From Candidatus Rifleibacteriota bacterium (GTDB lineage Bacteria; Riflebacteria; Ozemobacteria; Ozemobacterales; Ozemobacteraceae), in assembly GCA_029564115.1 (NCBI GenBank), contig JAKQQP010000218.1, forward strand, positions 37,008 through 101,007: DNA of 64,000 nt. The letters are read 5' to 3'. Positions 22,495-31,174 of this stretch are shown one piece after another; position 1 is the stretch's first letter, and each line of letters begins with the position of its first letter. The position numbers and the translations under genes were made by a program. A model generated the notes under the pieces. The model was given only the letters and a program-made list of their open reading frames with translations. It made no database searches and had not been told where the DNA came from.

Positions 22495-25395
22495 TTATTT
22501 AGCGTCTTTGGGCACGATTATCTTGCAGAAATTCTGAACATCACTTTTGCCCACGGCAAACTCCATGGCGAACACATCTTCATTTTTCGCATCGTGGATC
22601 TTGATCGACAACCTGTCGCCTGGCTTAACGGCAGAAACACCTTCTGACGCCTTGTTCGAAGCGTTCAATACAAAGTTTATCTGCGCTTCGTTTTCGGGGT
22701 TGAGATGCCCAACAGCTTCGAGCCCATTTGAAACGTTCTTTAGAACGGCTCTACACGAACCAGCGCCGCTCACAAGATCGGCCATCTGTTTTGAAGTGAG
22801 ATGAACCAAAAAATACTTGGTCAATGCTTCAAGGTCTTCATCGCTGTGGTTGGTTTCGAGATCGAGTTCAACATCGCATCTACCGGCTTTGATCTCATCT
22901 TTTTCGACGTAATGAGGGAGAAAGCGTATTGCATTCGAAGTCTTGTAATCAAAAATCTGGAACAGCAGGATGTCCTGGGCTGCAAGCAAGCCAAGCGGCG
23001 AGCAATCGATATCCATGGAGCCTGATTGAACCTGGTTGAGAGTTATGGCCTTCTGCATGACTTTGGCAGTTCTGACGTTTTTGATCTGCATGACCGCCTC
23101 TTCAGGAAGAGCATAACCCTTATCGCCAGAAGCAAAGGAAACTGAAACTTTAAAGTCGCGGGTAGTGGCAGCTCCTTCGACGGTATCTTCTTCAAGATGA
23201 ACTCTGGCCAGTTTCCAGATGTCGTCTTTCTGGATGAGGTCGAGTTTTATAGAGGCATCCTGATAGGCGGGGTTGAGTTCGAGAGCCTTTTTGAAATGCA
23301 TGATGGCCAGCTCTGACTTGCCAGAAAGGTGGTAAAAGCCAGCGAGTTTGGAGTGAAGATCGGGGAAGTTCGGATTAGTGTTGACGAATCTTTCGTGGAG
23401 ATCGATTACGGTCTCGAGTTTGCGCAGGTAGCCGTTCAATTCGAAGAGCTTCGGGCGCAGGCCGGGGTAAGCCGGATAAAGATTGGAGGCCTTGTTGTAA
23501 GCCTTGTAAGCCAGGAAAAGTCTGCCGGTCGAGTAGAAAATTTCGCCGAGAGTGAAGAAAAGTCTCGGGTTTTTGTTTTCGACTTCGAGCAGCATTTTGA
23601 TTGCCTTGTCGGCTTCCCCCAGTTTTGAGAGGCAGTTAGCCAGGTTGAGCTTGGCTTCAAGATATTTGGGGTTTTGTTTCAGGGCTTTGTCGAACTGAAG
23701 TGCCGCTTCTTCGAAGTTGTCATTATGCATCAAGATCTTGCCGTAATCATTGAGAAGATCGAGGAACTTCGGATTGGCGGCAATTTTTTCTTTTACGGCA
23801 GCTACGGCCTGTTCGAATTCGTCTTTGCTGCCAGACAGATGGGCAAGGTAACCAAGCGCTACGTGCTGTTTAGGGTCTGTGGATACAGCCTTCTGGAAGG
23901 CTTCCAATGCTTCGGATTTTTTTTCTTCGAGGAGGAATATCTCGCCGAGCAGTTCGCACAGCGGGGCGGAAGTCTGAGAATATTCCATGAACGACAGCAG
24001 GTTGCGTTCGGCTTCTTCGACGTAGCCGAAGAGAAGGTTGTAACGAACGTATTTGACCTGCGAGCGAACGTCTTTGGCACTTATGATAGGCGAAAAACTA
24101 CTGCCAGGTACGGGATGCAACTGCAGTAACTGCGAGTTGATCATGAGATCGGGGTCTTTTTCGCCGAAGAGCATCGAGAAAATGCCGCCTTTAGCCGGTT
24201 GAGGCTTTTTCAGAGCGGTTTCTTTGAGAATATTGCGCACCAGCAGGCGCATCACTTCGCAATAGGGGCCGTTCTGGCTGACATCATACACGGGTTTGCC
24301 AAACTGGGGTTCAAAATCCTGAACTTTGGGCAGGCCGCCAATGACCGGGTAGGGGAAGACCCTGCTGGTTTTGGCAGTGGAAAAGTCCGGGCCAACATTG
24401 TTGCCAAGAAGAATAAGGCGCTCACGGGGGTAGCTCAGCTTCGAAATACCATGAAAAAACCTGACGTTGTCTGTGACAGTCGCCAGATTGGTAAAGTTGA
24501 TCATGAAGAAAACCACATCTGATGTGTCGAGAATTGTATAAAGGTTTTCGTCGAAGATCGAGCCGGTATCGGCAACCACGTAATCGAAGTGTTTTTTCGC
24601 TTCTTTGAGAATTTTTATCAGGTCTGACGAATGGATCTGTTCAGCTTCAAGGAAACTTCTGGGGGCTGGTATGGCATGCAGGTTCTCTGCCAGTCGGATG
24701 CTCTCTGAAAGGAGGTTGAATTTGGCTTCATCCTGGCGGAATCTGTTGACGATGTCAACGATGGAGCGGGGTGAATGAACGCCGAGAAGGTGAGTGCCGC
24801 CGCCAAAATAAAGATCGAGATCAAGAAACAAAACTTTTTTGCCGAGTTCCAATGCCAGCATACGAGCCAGTGAGGTGGCAAAAGTCGTTTTGCCGTAGCC
24901 GTCTTTGGCAGAAGCCACAGTCAGAAGCTGGCATTCTTTTTTAGGTGCGGCAGGCTGACCGGCAGCCGGCCGATTGCCTGAAGTTACAAGTTTATTGGTT
25001 TCGCGCAGGCGATGTGACAACGTCGCAAGCAGTTTCAGGCTTATGGAAGGGTAGTTGTGAATCAACTTCTCAAAATCAGGCCCCTCGATGATGATTAATG
25101 CAGTTGTCTGAAGGGTTCTGGCAGAAGCCGACCGGGTAGCGGCTTTCTCGAAAAAAGCCATTTCGCCGAAGTAATCGCCATTTTTCATGATGGCTATCGA
25201 TTGCTCGCCGCTGAGCGGAGTTCGCTTGAAAATCTCGACCTGACCCGTTTCGACGATGTAAATGTTTTTTTCGAAGTCACCTTCGTTAAAAACGGCCTCG
25301 CCTCTGGCAAGGTGTACACGCTTGGCGATACTGGTGATTTGGTTTATTTCTGAGTGGCTGAGGGACGAGAACAATTCGATTTTGTCAAGTTCCAT
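22495..25395 (-). CDS. Cyclic-nucleotide-binding / MinD-CpaE-like ATPase / TPR fusion protein
   Basis: The 966-residue protein has three recognisable parts. Residues about 5-130 are a cNMP-binding domain with the phosphate-cassette pattern G-D-Y-F-G-E-M-A...R-S-A-S-A. Residues about 155-400 are a MinD/CpaE-type ATPase with a deviant Walker A, K164-D-G-Y-G-K-T (D for the usual G), and L-D-L-D-L near 191-195. Residues about 470-730 form at least six TPR units (NPKYLEAKLNLANCLSKLGE and similar). The C-terminal 200 residues form an unrecognised beta-rich domain. CpaE-like ATPases localise pilus machinery, so a nucleotide-controlled positioning factor is my inference. The start at 25395 has AGGA upstream and lies just after a promoter; a longer frame from 25470 would start before the transcript. 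Confidence 0.8.
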   Translation of the reverse strand: MELDKIELFSSLSHSEINQITSIAKRVHLARGEAVFNEGDFEKNIYIVETGQVEIFKRTPLSGEQSIAIMKNGDYFGEMAFFEKAATRSASARTLQTTALIIIEGPDFEKLIHNYPSISLKLLATLSHRLRETNKLVTSGNRPAAGQPAAPKKECQLLTVASAKDGYGKTTFATSLARMLALELGKKVLFLDLDLYFGGGTHLLGVHSPRSIVDIVNRFRQDEAKFNLLSESIRLAENLHAIPAPRSFLEAEQIHSSDLIKILKEAKKHFDYVVADTGSIFDENLYTILDTSDVVFFMINFTNLATVTDNVRFFHGISKLSYPRERLILLGNNVGPDFSTAKTSRVFPYPVIGGLPKVQDFEPQFGKPVYDVSQNGPYCEVMRLLVRNILKETALKKPQPAKGGIFSMLFGEKDPDLMINSQLLQLHPVPGSSFSPIISAKDVRSQVKYVRYNLLFGYVEEAERNLLSFMEYSQTSAPLCELLGEIFLLEEKKSEALEAFQKAVSTDPKQHVALGYLAHLSGSKDEFEQAVAAVKEKIAANPKFLDLLNDYGKILMHNDNFEEAALQFDKALKQNPKYLEAKLNLANCLSKLGEADKAIKMLLEVENKNPRLFFTLGEIFYSTGRLFLAYKAYNKASNLYPAYPGLRPKLFELNGYLRKLETVIDLHERFVNTNPNFPDLHSKLAGFYHLSGKSELAIMHFKKALELNPAYQDASIKLDLIQKDDIWKLARVHLEEDTVEGAATTRDFKVSVSFASGDKGYALPEEAVMQIKNVRTAKVMQKAITLNQVQSGSMDIDCSPLGLLAAQDILLFQIFDYKTSNAIRFLPHYVEKDEIKAGRCDVELDLETNHSDEDLEALTKYFLVHLTSKQMADLVSGAGSCRAVLKNVSNGLEAVGHLNPENEAQINFVLNASNKASEGVSAVKPGDRLSIKIHDAKNEDVFAMEFAVGKSDVQNFCKIIVPKDAK

Positions 25396-25437
25396 ATTGA
25401 TCCTGTCTTTTTTGAGAATGTTTAAAATCTTAAGAAA

Positions 25438-25466
25438 AGTATATTTGAAGTCCTTAAAAAAATCAA
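25438..25466 (-). promoter_or_regulatory. Promoter for the cNMP/MinD/TPR gene
   Basis: On the minus strand TTGATT (25461-25466) and TATACT (25438-25443) are separated by exactly 17 bases. The predicted transcript start near 25431 decides for the ATG at 25395. Confidence 0.65.
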
Positions 25467-25624
25467 TCATGCTTGATTTAAATCTGCAATTAATTGTATT
25501 CTCTAACTCTGGTCACTTTTTGACAGCGGCTTGCGTCGGGTCTGTCTCACAAGACGATACAAAACCGGCTGTCGACTGTGGCAGTCGCTGAAGAAGGCAT
25601 TATTCACCTGAAGGGAGTTCTCAA

Positions 25625-26407
25625 ATGGCGACACCGGCGTCAGGTGCTTTAAATCAAAAGTTCGCCCATAAAAATTTCGTAGTTTATTTTGATGTGAACG
25701 AGAGTCTTCTGGCCGAAGAACTGCTCGACTCCATGGACCGCTCTATCCCGGCTTTCAAACAGCTTTTCAGTTTATCAGAAGACCCCACCGCCAATTTTTT
25801 TCTTCTAAAAAATGAGCAGGACTTCGAAAATACCACAGGTGTGCCGGCCAAAGCCGGCGAAACAATTCGTCTCGATTACAAGAGCAATACGGTCTTTTTT
25901 CTTGCCAGTAAATTCAGTGGTTCAATGTCTGAAGTCGCTGTTCGAGAGCTCGCTCACCTGATTTTCAATAACCTGGTCAACGAAAGAGAGTTGCAGATAA
26001 GGTGCTGGCGGTCGCCTTCATGGCTGCGCGAAGGCTTTGCTCTGCAGGCCGTTTATAAGACCCGCAATGACAGCAGGGAATGGCTGCAGTCCGGCTGGTC
26101 AAAACTTCAGGAGGCGCAGCGCGGCGATCAATTGATCAAGCCGACCGTTATGGCCAGGGATGTCAATCTCATACCTGATTCCGGGCGTAGACAGCTGGCT
26201 CTCTATCAGGCGTATTATATGGTGCGCCTGTTGTTGAGCATACACTGTGATGGTTTTTTCACGAAGTATTCTACTTTGATGCATGCCCTTGAAGATATGG
26301 AAGCCGAAGCCTGTTTCAGACAGATAACCGGCTACGATTTTGAAAAATTTTTCAACCTGTTCAACGACTGGGTAAAGCGAACCAATGCCTGGTCAGCAAT
26401 AGAGTGA
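25625..26407 (+). CDS. Gluzincin (peptidase MA)-like protein with a broken zinc motif
   Basis: The 260-residue protein follows the layout of MA-family peptidase domains, but the H-E-x-x-H helix reads R107-E-L-A-H111: the first zinc His is Arg. The second His, the catalytic Glu (E108) and the downstream third-ligand motif W-L-R-E136-G-F-A are kept. It is probably inactive or uses another metal site. No signal peptide is seen, which is odd for this group. AAGGGAG precedes the ATG. A perfect 6-bp stem with a three-base loop lies in the leader (25572-25586). It is followed after 16 bases by the competence operon and may be co-transcribed. Confidence 0.65.
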   Translation: MATPASGALNQKFAHKNFVVYFDVNESLLAEELLDSMDRSIPAFKQLFSLSEDPTANFFLLKNEQDFENTTGVPAKAGETIRLDYKSNTVFFLASKFSGSMSEVAVRELAHLIFNNLVNERELQIRCWRSPSWLREGFALQAVYKTRNDSREWLQSGWSKLQEAQRGDQLIKPTVMARDVNLIPDSGRRQLALYQAYYMVRLLLSIHCDGFFTKYSTLMHALEDMEAEACFRQITGYDFEKFFNLFNDWVKRTNAWSAIE

Positions 26408-26423
26408 CGACAGGAATCAACCT

Positions 26424-26591
26424 ATGCAGGAATCAAATGGAGCGACGCAATTCATGATTGTCATGCTGGTAGTGACAATTCTGGTCGGCGCACTGGTATT
26501 AGTGATTAAATCTGATTATCGCGTGAAGGACAACGTTCTTTCAAATATCGAGTATTACCCGCACATTAAACTGAACAAGGAAATCGACTGA
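26424..26591 (+). CDS. 55-residue single-TM protein at the head of comEC
   Basis: A short frame from ATG 26424 to TGA 26591 encodes 55 residues: a short polar N-terminus, a hydrophobic segment at about 10-28 (FMIVMLVVTILVGALVLVI), then a charged C-terminus ending KLNKEID. CAGGAA lies 9 bases before the ATG. It ends two bases before the comEC start, so comEC translation is probably coupled to it. Its composition fits a real small membrane protein; function unknown. Confidence 0.65.
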   Translation: MQESNGATQFMIVMLVVTILVGALVLVIKSDYRVKDNVLSNIEYYPHIKLNKEID

Positions 26592-26593
26592 CT

Positions 26594-29545
26594 TTGCTGA
26601 CCTTTATTCTTCTCTCGATTGCATTCATATCAGGCATGGCTTTTGCCGCCTTGAGCGGCGCTTCAGTCAGCGGCCTTTTTCTGTTACTGACCGGGGTATT
26701 CGGTCTTTGTGCCGCCATACCGTTCTGGTATAAACACAGCTCAAACCTTCTGGCCGGCGATTTTGCCGCGATCAGAGAAGACGACGAGGCTGTGCCCATA
26801 CTCACCCTTATCTTTCTTATGCTCACCCTTGCCGCATTCGGCTCGTTTCGCTATATTTCGGCTTTGCGAAACGATTACCGCGGTCATCTGCTCACGATCT
26901 GCGAGAAACATGACGAAACAACGAACTGGCGTCTGCGTGGCCGGATAATCGAAGAGCCAAAGTTGCGCAACGACCATCTTGAGGTTCTTGTCGAACCCGA
27001 AACCATAAGACGCGTCGATCGCAAGCGAGTGCGTATCGAAAACGCCTCTGAAAAAGGCAAAAAAAACGGTAAACAACCTGGTTACGAAACAGTGGTCGAT
27101 CAGTCTGAGGCAGAAGTCGTGACTGGCGGTCTGGTTCTTGCACAGGTATTCGAAGAAACCGAGGCCTTCAGAGAGGTTGGCTTCAACCAGATCGTAGAAA
27201 TTGACGGGCAGCTGACAGAAGCCTCTGAAAGACGTAACCCCGGGTCTCTCGATTACCGGCAGCACCTGCGAAACCGTGGCATTTTTCGCACCGTCAGAAT
27301 TGTACCACGCAGAGCCACTTTAAGAATCATCGAGCAGGTAGAAGGCGGATCCATGTGGTATCGTTTCGCCCTGCACATTAAAAACGAAGTATTAAAAGTG
27401 ATCAAGCAGACGATGCCTTACCCGGAGTCAAGCTTTCTTGGCGGGGTTCTGCTTGGGTTGAAGGGTGGGCTGCCAGCCAAAGTTGCCCAGGAATTCCGGA
27501 TGACCGGGGTTTCGCACGTTTTGGCAGTTTCTGGTCTGCACGTAACGATCATTGCCGGTTTGCTCTACGGTATTTTTGCGATGTTCCGTATTCCGTTGCG
27601 TGTATTTGCGCCAATTATCGTAGTTTCTCTGTTTACGTTCGCCCTTATAGTCGGCTGGCCAAGTTCAGCCGTGCGTGCCGCGCTGATGAACAGCCTTTTT
27701 ATTCTGGCCCGGGCATATCTCGAAGACAAGGGTTTCAAGATGTCTGTGCTGTTCTCGCTCTGTGTGGCCTGCGACTTCATTCTTTTTATGAGTCCTCTGC
27801 AACTGACAGAGCCAAGCTTTACCCTGTCTGTAATGGCAATTTATGCCCTTGCCATGTTTTCGGAGCCTTCTCAGATCATTCTTAAACGAATGCTGCGCGG
27901 GCCCGGTCTTTTGCTTGCCGCAGCGGCAACTGCATTTTTCTATCTGGCGATAATTATTCAGAAATCTCTGGTTCTGCATCCATATTTTTTCCCGTTCACG
28001 ATTTTATATTTTACCGCGGCTTTCGTTCTTGCCAACAGGTTATCGAATTTATCAACTTTTCAGAGCTTTGCATTTGAAATGCTGCCAAACTGGTTGCAGG
28101 GATTTCTTTCTGCTCAGGTTGCAATTCTGGTGGCCATGATGGGGCCTTTATCAGCCTACTATTTCGGTCAGTTTTCTCTGGCCTCTCCGATAGCCAATCT
28201 GATAGCCATTCCGCTGATCGGTCTTATCGTTCAGATAGGTCTGGTAGCAGGTCTGGTCGGGGCTTTTGTTCCGGTGCTCGGCCTGCCGATCGCTCTGGTT
28301 TTGAATGCGGCGAACTGGCTGGGAGTGAAGTTCTTTCTGGGTATGGCCACTTTCTTCGCCCTGATTATACCGTTTCCGCGCGTTTCGCAGCCCGGGTTCG
28401 GCGAACTTCTTCTCTACTACGCCATTCTGCACCTCTTCTATTTTTACAGCGATATAAAACTCTGGGTAATGGCCCTTTATGAAGCTGCGGCTGACCTATG
28501 GGAAGACGAATATTACCGCAACTCTCTGGCGGCACTGGCTATCGGTGTGGCGGTCATCGCTGTGGCCGCGGGCGTCTTTGCCCTGACACGCATAGAACGA
28601 CTGCCAGAAATGCGCCTGACCATGCTCGATGTCGGGTATGGCTCTTCTTTGCTGATAGAATCGGACAATCGTATCACCCTTGTCGATTGTGGCCTGAACG
28701 ACCCGCTTTCCGGCACCGATCGGGGTGAAAGAGTCGTGCAGCCAGCTCTGTCTGGCAAACAGGCCAGAGAAGTTCATGCGGTAATCTTGAGTTCCGCTCT
28801 GCCTGAACGCATTTCCGGGCTGAGATCAGTTCTTGCCAATTACCGGGTCAACAAACTCTATGTGCCATTTCCGTTGCCCGAAGACGGTAAGCGCATCAAC
28901 TTCGAAACTTATGTCAGAACTTTTCTGCTCGGCGACCTGAAACTCGAAAAGCGCATAAAAAGTGGCATGAATGCGGGTGTCCCGCCGGCATATTTCTGGG
29001 AACTCGCTTACGACTCTTATAATCAGCTGATTGAAGATGTTCACCGTTATAAAATTCCGGTGCAGAGAATTGCAGCTGGCGACAAGATCGATGACGCCGC
29101 AGGCACGATAGAAGTTCTCTACCCGAAAGCCGATGCCCCAGAAAAAGCGTTTCAACAATATTACGATGGTCTGGTTCTTAAAATCAGCGGCGGTGACGGC
29201 AAGAACTTTCTTTTTGCAGCCGGTAATGCCTACCCGCTCGCCGAGGTAGTTGATTTCAAACCCGACTTTATTTTTGTTGCCGACCTTCCTTACCCTTTCG
29301 AAACATTCGAAAAATTTGCCAAAAACCATGTTCCTGAGGGGATTGCGATTAGTTTCCGCTTTCCCTCATCCTGGCTGATGGAAAACTTTCATCATGCCGG
29401 AGCCATTACCTCGAGAAGCCGCAGCTATCTGCCGAGGTTCAGACAGTGGGCATTCCCGGTCTATACGACCTCAGAAAACGGCGCGATACAGGTCGACCTG
29501 AACCGTAACCGCATACAAACCAAGGTATTCGTCAAGGAGCAATAA
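26594..29545 (+). CDS. comEC: ComEC/Rec2-type DNA uptake channel with a degenerate C-terminal lactamase-like domain
   Basis: The 983-residue polytopic protein has N-terminal membrane segments, a soluble OB-like region (about 85-240) and the competence domain. That domain includes the signature G-V-S-H-V-L-A-V-S-G-L-H-V-T-I-I-A-G near 300-317 and many further TM segments to about 640. The C-terminal 310 residues follow the ComEC beta-lactamase-like domain (LTMLDVGYGSSLLIES), but where an H-x-H-x-D-H motif is expected the sequence reads I-L-S-S-A-L-P-E-R-I-S-G-L, so metal binding is lost. ComEC moves one DNA strand across the inner membrane. The start is TTG at 26594, two bases after the small gene, with AAGGAA upstream. 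A separate intact lactamase protein follows in the operon. Confidence 0.9.
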   Translation: MLTFILLSIAFISGMAFAALSGASVSGLFLLLTGVFGLCAAIPFWYKHSSNLLAGDFAAIREDDEAVPILTLIFLMLTLAAFGSFRYISALRNDYRGHLLTICEKHDETTNWRLRGRIIEEPKLRNDHLEVLVEPETIRRVDRKRVRIENASEKGKKNGKQPGYETVVDQSEAEVVTGGLVLAQVFEETEAFREVGFNQIVEIDGQLTEASERRNPGSLDYRQHLRNRGIFRTVRIVPRRATLRIIEQVEGGSMWYRFALHIKNEVLKVIKQTMPYPESSFLGGVLLGLKGGLPAKVAQEFRMTGVSHVLAVSGLHVTIIAGLLYGIFAMFRIPLRVFAPIIVVSLFTFALIVGWPSSAVRAALMNSLFILARAYLEDKGFKMSVLFSLCVACDFILFMSPLQLTEPSFTLSVMAIYALAMFSEPSQIILKRMLRGPGLLLAAAATAFFYLAIIIQKSLVLHPYFFPFTILYFTAAFVLANRLSNLSTFQSFAFEMLPNWLQGFLSAQVAILVAMMGPLSAYYFGQFSLASPIANLIAIPLIGLIVQIGLVAGLVGAFVPVLGLPIALVLNAANWLGVKFFLGMATFFALIIPFPRVSQPGFGELLLYYAILHLFYFYSDIKLWVMALYEAAADLWEDEYYRNSLAALAIGVAVIAVAAGVFALTRIERLPEMRLTMLDVGYGSSLLIESDNRITLVDCGLNDPLSGTDRGERVVQPALSGKQAREVHAVILSSALPERISGLRSVLANYRVNKLYVPFPLPEDGKRINFETYVRTFLLGDLKLEKRIKSGMNAGVPPAYFWELAYDSYNQLIEDVHRYKIPVQRIAAGDKIDDAAGTIEVLYPKADAPEKAFQQYYDGLVLKISGGDGKNFLFAAGNAYPLAEVVDFKPDFIFVADLPYPFETFEKFAKNHVPEGIAISFRFPSSWLMENFHHAGAITSRSRSYLPRFRQWAFPVYTTSENGAIQVDLNRNRIQTKVFVKEQ

Positions 29546-29550
29546 AGGGT

Positions 29551-30168
29551 ATGGTGTTAACCCGCCTGGAAAAAATCGCATTCGCCATGCTGGTAGTCAT
29601 GCTGGTCATGGGCCTGATGTTGCTTGTCGTGCGTGTCAGCACCGTTCGCCAGCAGAACCGTCAGCTGATGACAAAAATCGACCACGTTGCTGCCCTGACC
29701 GATTTTACCGTGCTGGTCAAGGGTGATGCTTTCAATGCCACAGAAAACGCCGGCAAGCTTAACCTGAACAGAACCGATCTGAAAAGTATCACTTCTCTAC
29801 CACAAATGACGCCGGCTCTGGCTAAAAAAATCTACGATTACATCAAAGACCGCGGCGAAATAAAAGATCTTAACGAGCTGCTGAACGTAAAGGGCATGAC
29901 AAAAAGGCGCATCAGACAGCTTGAAAATTACGCGACAGCGATCGGCGGGCATTCTGGGCAGGCCGCCTGGGGCGACAAGCTCAACCTCAATTTTGCCAGC
30001 CTGTCTGATATCAACGCTCTGCCAGGCGTCAGCAAGAAAATGGCCGAGCGCATAGTCGACTTTCGCAACCGCAATGGCGGCTTCTTTTCCATAAATGACC
30101 TCAAAGAGGTGCCGGGTTTGACCGAGAAAACCCTGAAAAAGTTCATCGACCTCGTCGATGTGAAATAA
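29551..30168 (+). CDS. ComEA-like protein with two helix-hairpin-helix units
   Basis: The 205-residue protein has an N-terminal membrane anchor (about 11-29) and then two ComEA-type helix-hairpin-helix units. The first (about 68-127) starts KLNLNRTDLKSITSLPQM. The second (about 143-203) starts KLNLNFASLSDINALPGV and continues with F-F-S-I-N-D-L-K-E-V-P-G. ComEA binds incoming double-stranded DNA in the periplasm; most have one such unit. It lies 5 bases after comEC with AAAGGG just upstream, and 3 bases before the lactamase gene. Confidence 0.88.
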   Translation: MVLTRLEKIAFAMLVVMLVMGLMLLVVRVSTVRQQNRQLMTKIDHVAALTDFTVLVKGDAFNATENAGKLNLNRTDLKSITSLPQMTPALAKKIYDYIKDRGEIKDLNELLNVKGMTKRRIRQLENYATAIGGHSGQAAWGDKLNLNFASLSDINALPGVSKKMAERIVDFRNRNGGFFSINDLKEVPGLTEKTLKKFIDLVDVK

Positions 30169-30171
30169 GCA

Positions 30172-31128
30172 ATGAGTAAATTTGGTTACGAACAAAAATC
30201 TTTTCAATCGAAGAAAACGAATTTTGTTTTCTTCATGCTTCTCATCCTTGCTCTTTTCGTCTGGGCACTTGTCTTAAGCCCCGATCACGGCGGCCTGGTT
30301 TCGGCCGGGCTCAATACAGATCTTCGCATTGAATTCATCAACGTCGGGCAGGGAGATGCCATTCTGATACGCACCCCCAAAGGCAAAACCTACCTGATAG
30401 ACGGCGGGATCAACGTCACAGTCAGCGATGCCAGGCGCGAGGGGCGCGAACTGATTCAAAACTATCTTCGTAACCAGAAGATTTCCAGGCTCGACGGCCT
30501 GGTGATAACGCATTGGCACAATGACCATCTGGGCGGCGTAATCCCGGTTCTTCGTCTTTTCGATGTTGAGCGGGTTTATGAAACCCCGTCGACTTTCAAC
30601 ACCGAGGCCTGGCAGACCTATGATGAAATATGCAAGAAAAGCCGCATTCCGCGGGTCAGTGTCAAAGCCGGCGACGTTCTCGAATGGGGTGACGAGCTTT
30701 TTGTGCAGGTGCTCAACCCTGAAAAACCGGTAAGTTCACGTGAATACTCTGACGTTAACAATATGTCGATCGCGCTTCTTTTGCGCTACGGCAAAGTTCA
30801 GATTCTTCTGGCAGGCGACATCGAAGAAGATGCCGAACGGGAAATTCTCAAATACGGCGAAGGCATTCGCAGCCAGATCATCAAAGTGCCGCACCACGGC
30901 TCAGACACCAGCGACTATATGCCGTTTCTGCAGATGGTCAAAGCCGAGGTTGGCGTCATCATGGTCGGGCGCAGCAACCCGTTCAAGCACCCGTCACCGC
31001 GGGCCCTTTCCCATTATGAGCGCGTCGGAACCAAGCTTTACCGCACAGACCGACATGGCAACATCCATCTTTTCGTTGGTGGCAAAAATCCCAAGGATTA
31101 TAGATTTGTAGTTGACCAGAGGCTTTGA
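30172..31128 (+). CDS. Metallo-beta-lactamase fold protein, ComEC C-terminal-like
   Basis: The 318-residue protein has an N-terminal anchor (about 18-36) and a metallo-beta-lactamase domain with intact metal motifs: V-G-Q-G-D-A at 58-63, H114-W-H-N-D-H119 for the metal site, L-L-A-G-D-I-E-E-D in the middle and V-P-H-H-G-S-D after it. This is the same domain type as the C-terminus of ordinary ComEC proteins, which degrades the non-transported DNA strand. As it follows a comEC whose own domain lacks these residues, it probably supplies that activity in trans on the outer face of the membrane (inference). Confidence 0.88.
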   Translation: MSKFGYEQKSFQSKKTNFVFFMLLILALFVWALVLSPDHGGLVSAGLNTDLRIEFINVGQGDAILIRTPKGKTYLIDGGINVTVSDARREGRELIQNYLRNQKISRLDGLVITHWHNDHLGGVIPVLRLFDVERVYETPSTFNTEAWQTYDEICKKSRIPRVSVKAGDVLEWGDELFVQVLNPEKPVSSREYSDVNNMSIALLLRYGKVQILLAGDIEEDAEREILKYGEGIRSQIIKVPHHGSDTSDYMPFLQMVKAEVGVIMVGRSNPFKHPSPRALSHYERVGTKLYRTDRHGNIHLFVGGKNPKDYRFVVDQRL

Positions 31129-31141
31129 TCCAAACTATACT
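31112..31141 (+). promoter_or_regulatory. Promoter of the DHH / Clp1-like operon
   Basis: TTGACC (31112-31117) and TATACT (31136-31141) are 18 bases apart. The -35 lies inside the end of the preceding gene. The start codon at 31175 is 34 bases downstream. Confidence 0.6.
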
Positions 31142-31174
31142 TTTCGGGTAAATAAATAACCGAAAGGATGTATT

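Noticed and set aside
22495..25395. ParA/MinD chromosome partition locus together with the ParB-like gene
   Set aside because: The MinD-like domain is embedded in a fusion 12 kb away on a different operon, and the ParB-like gene lacks an HTH; no evidence that they pair.
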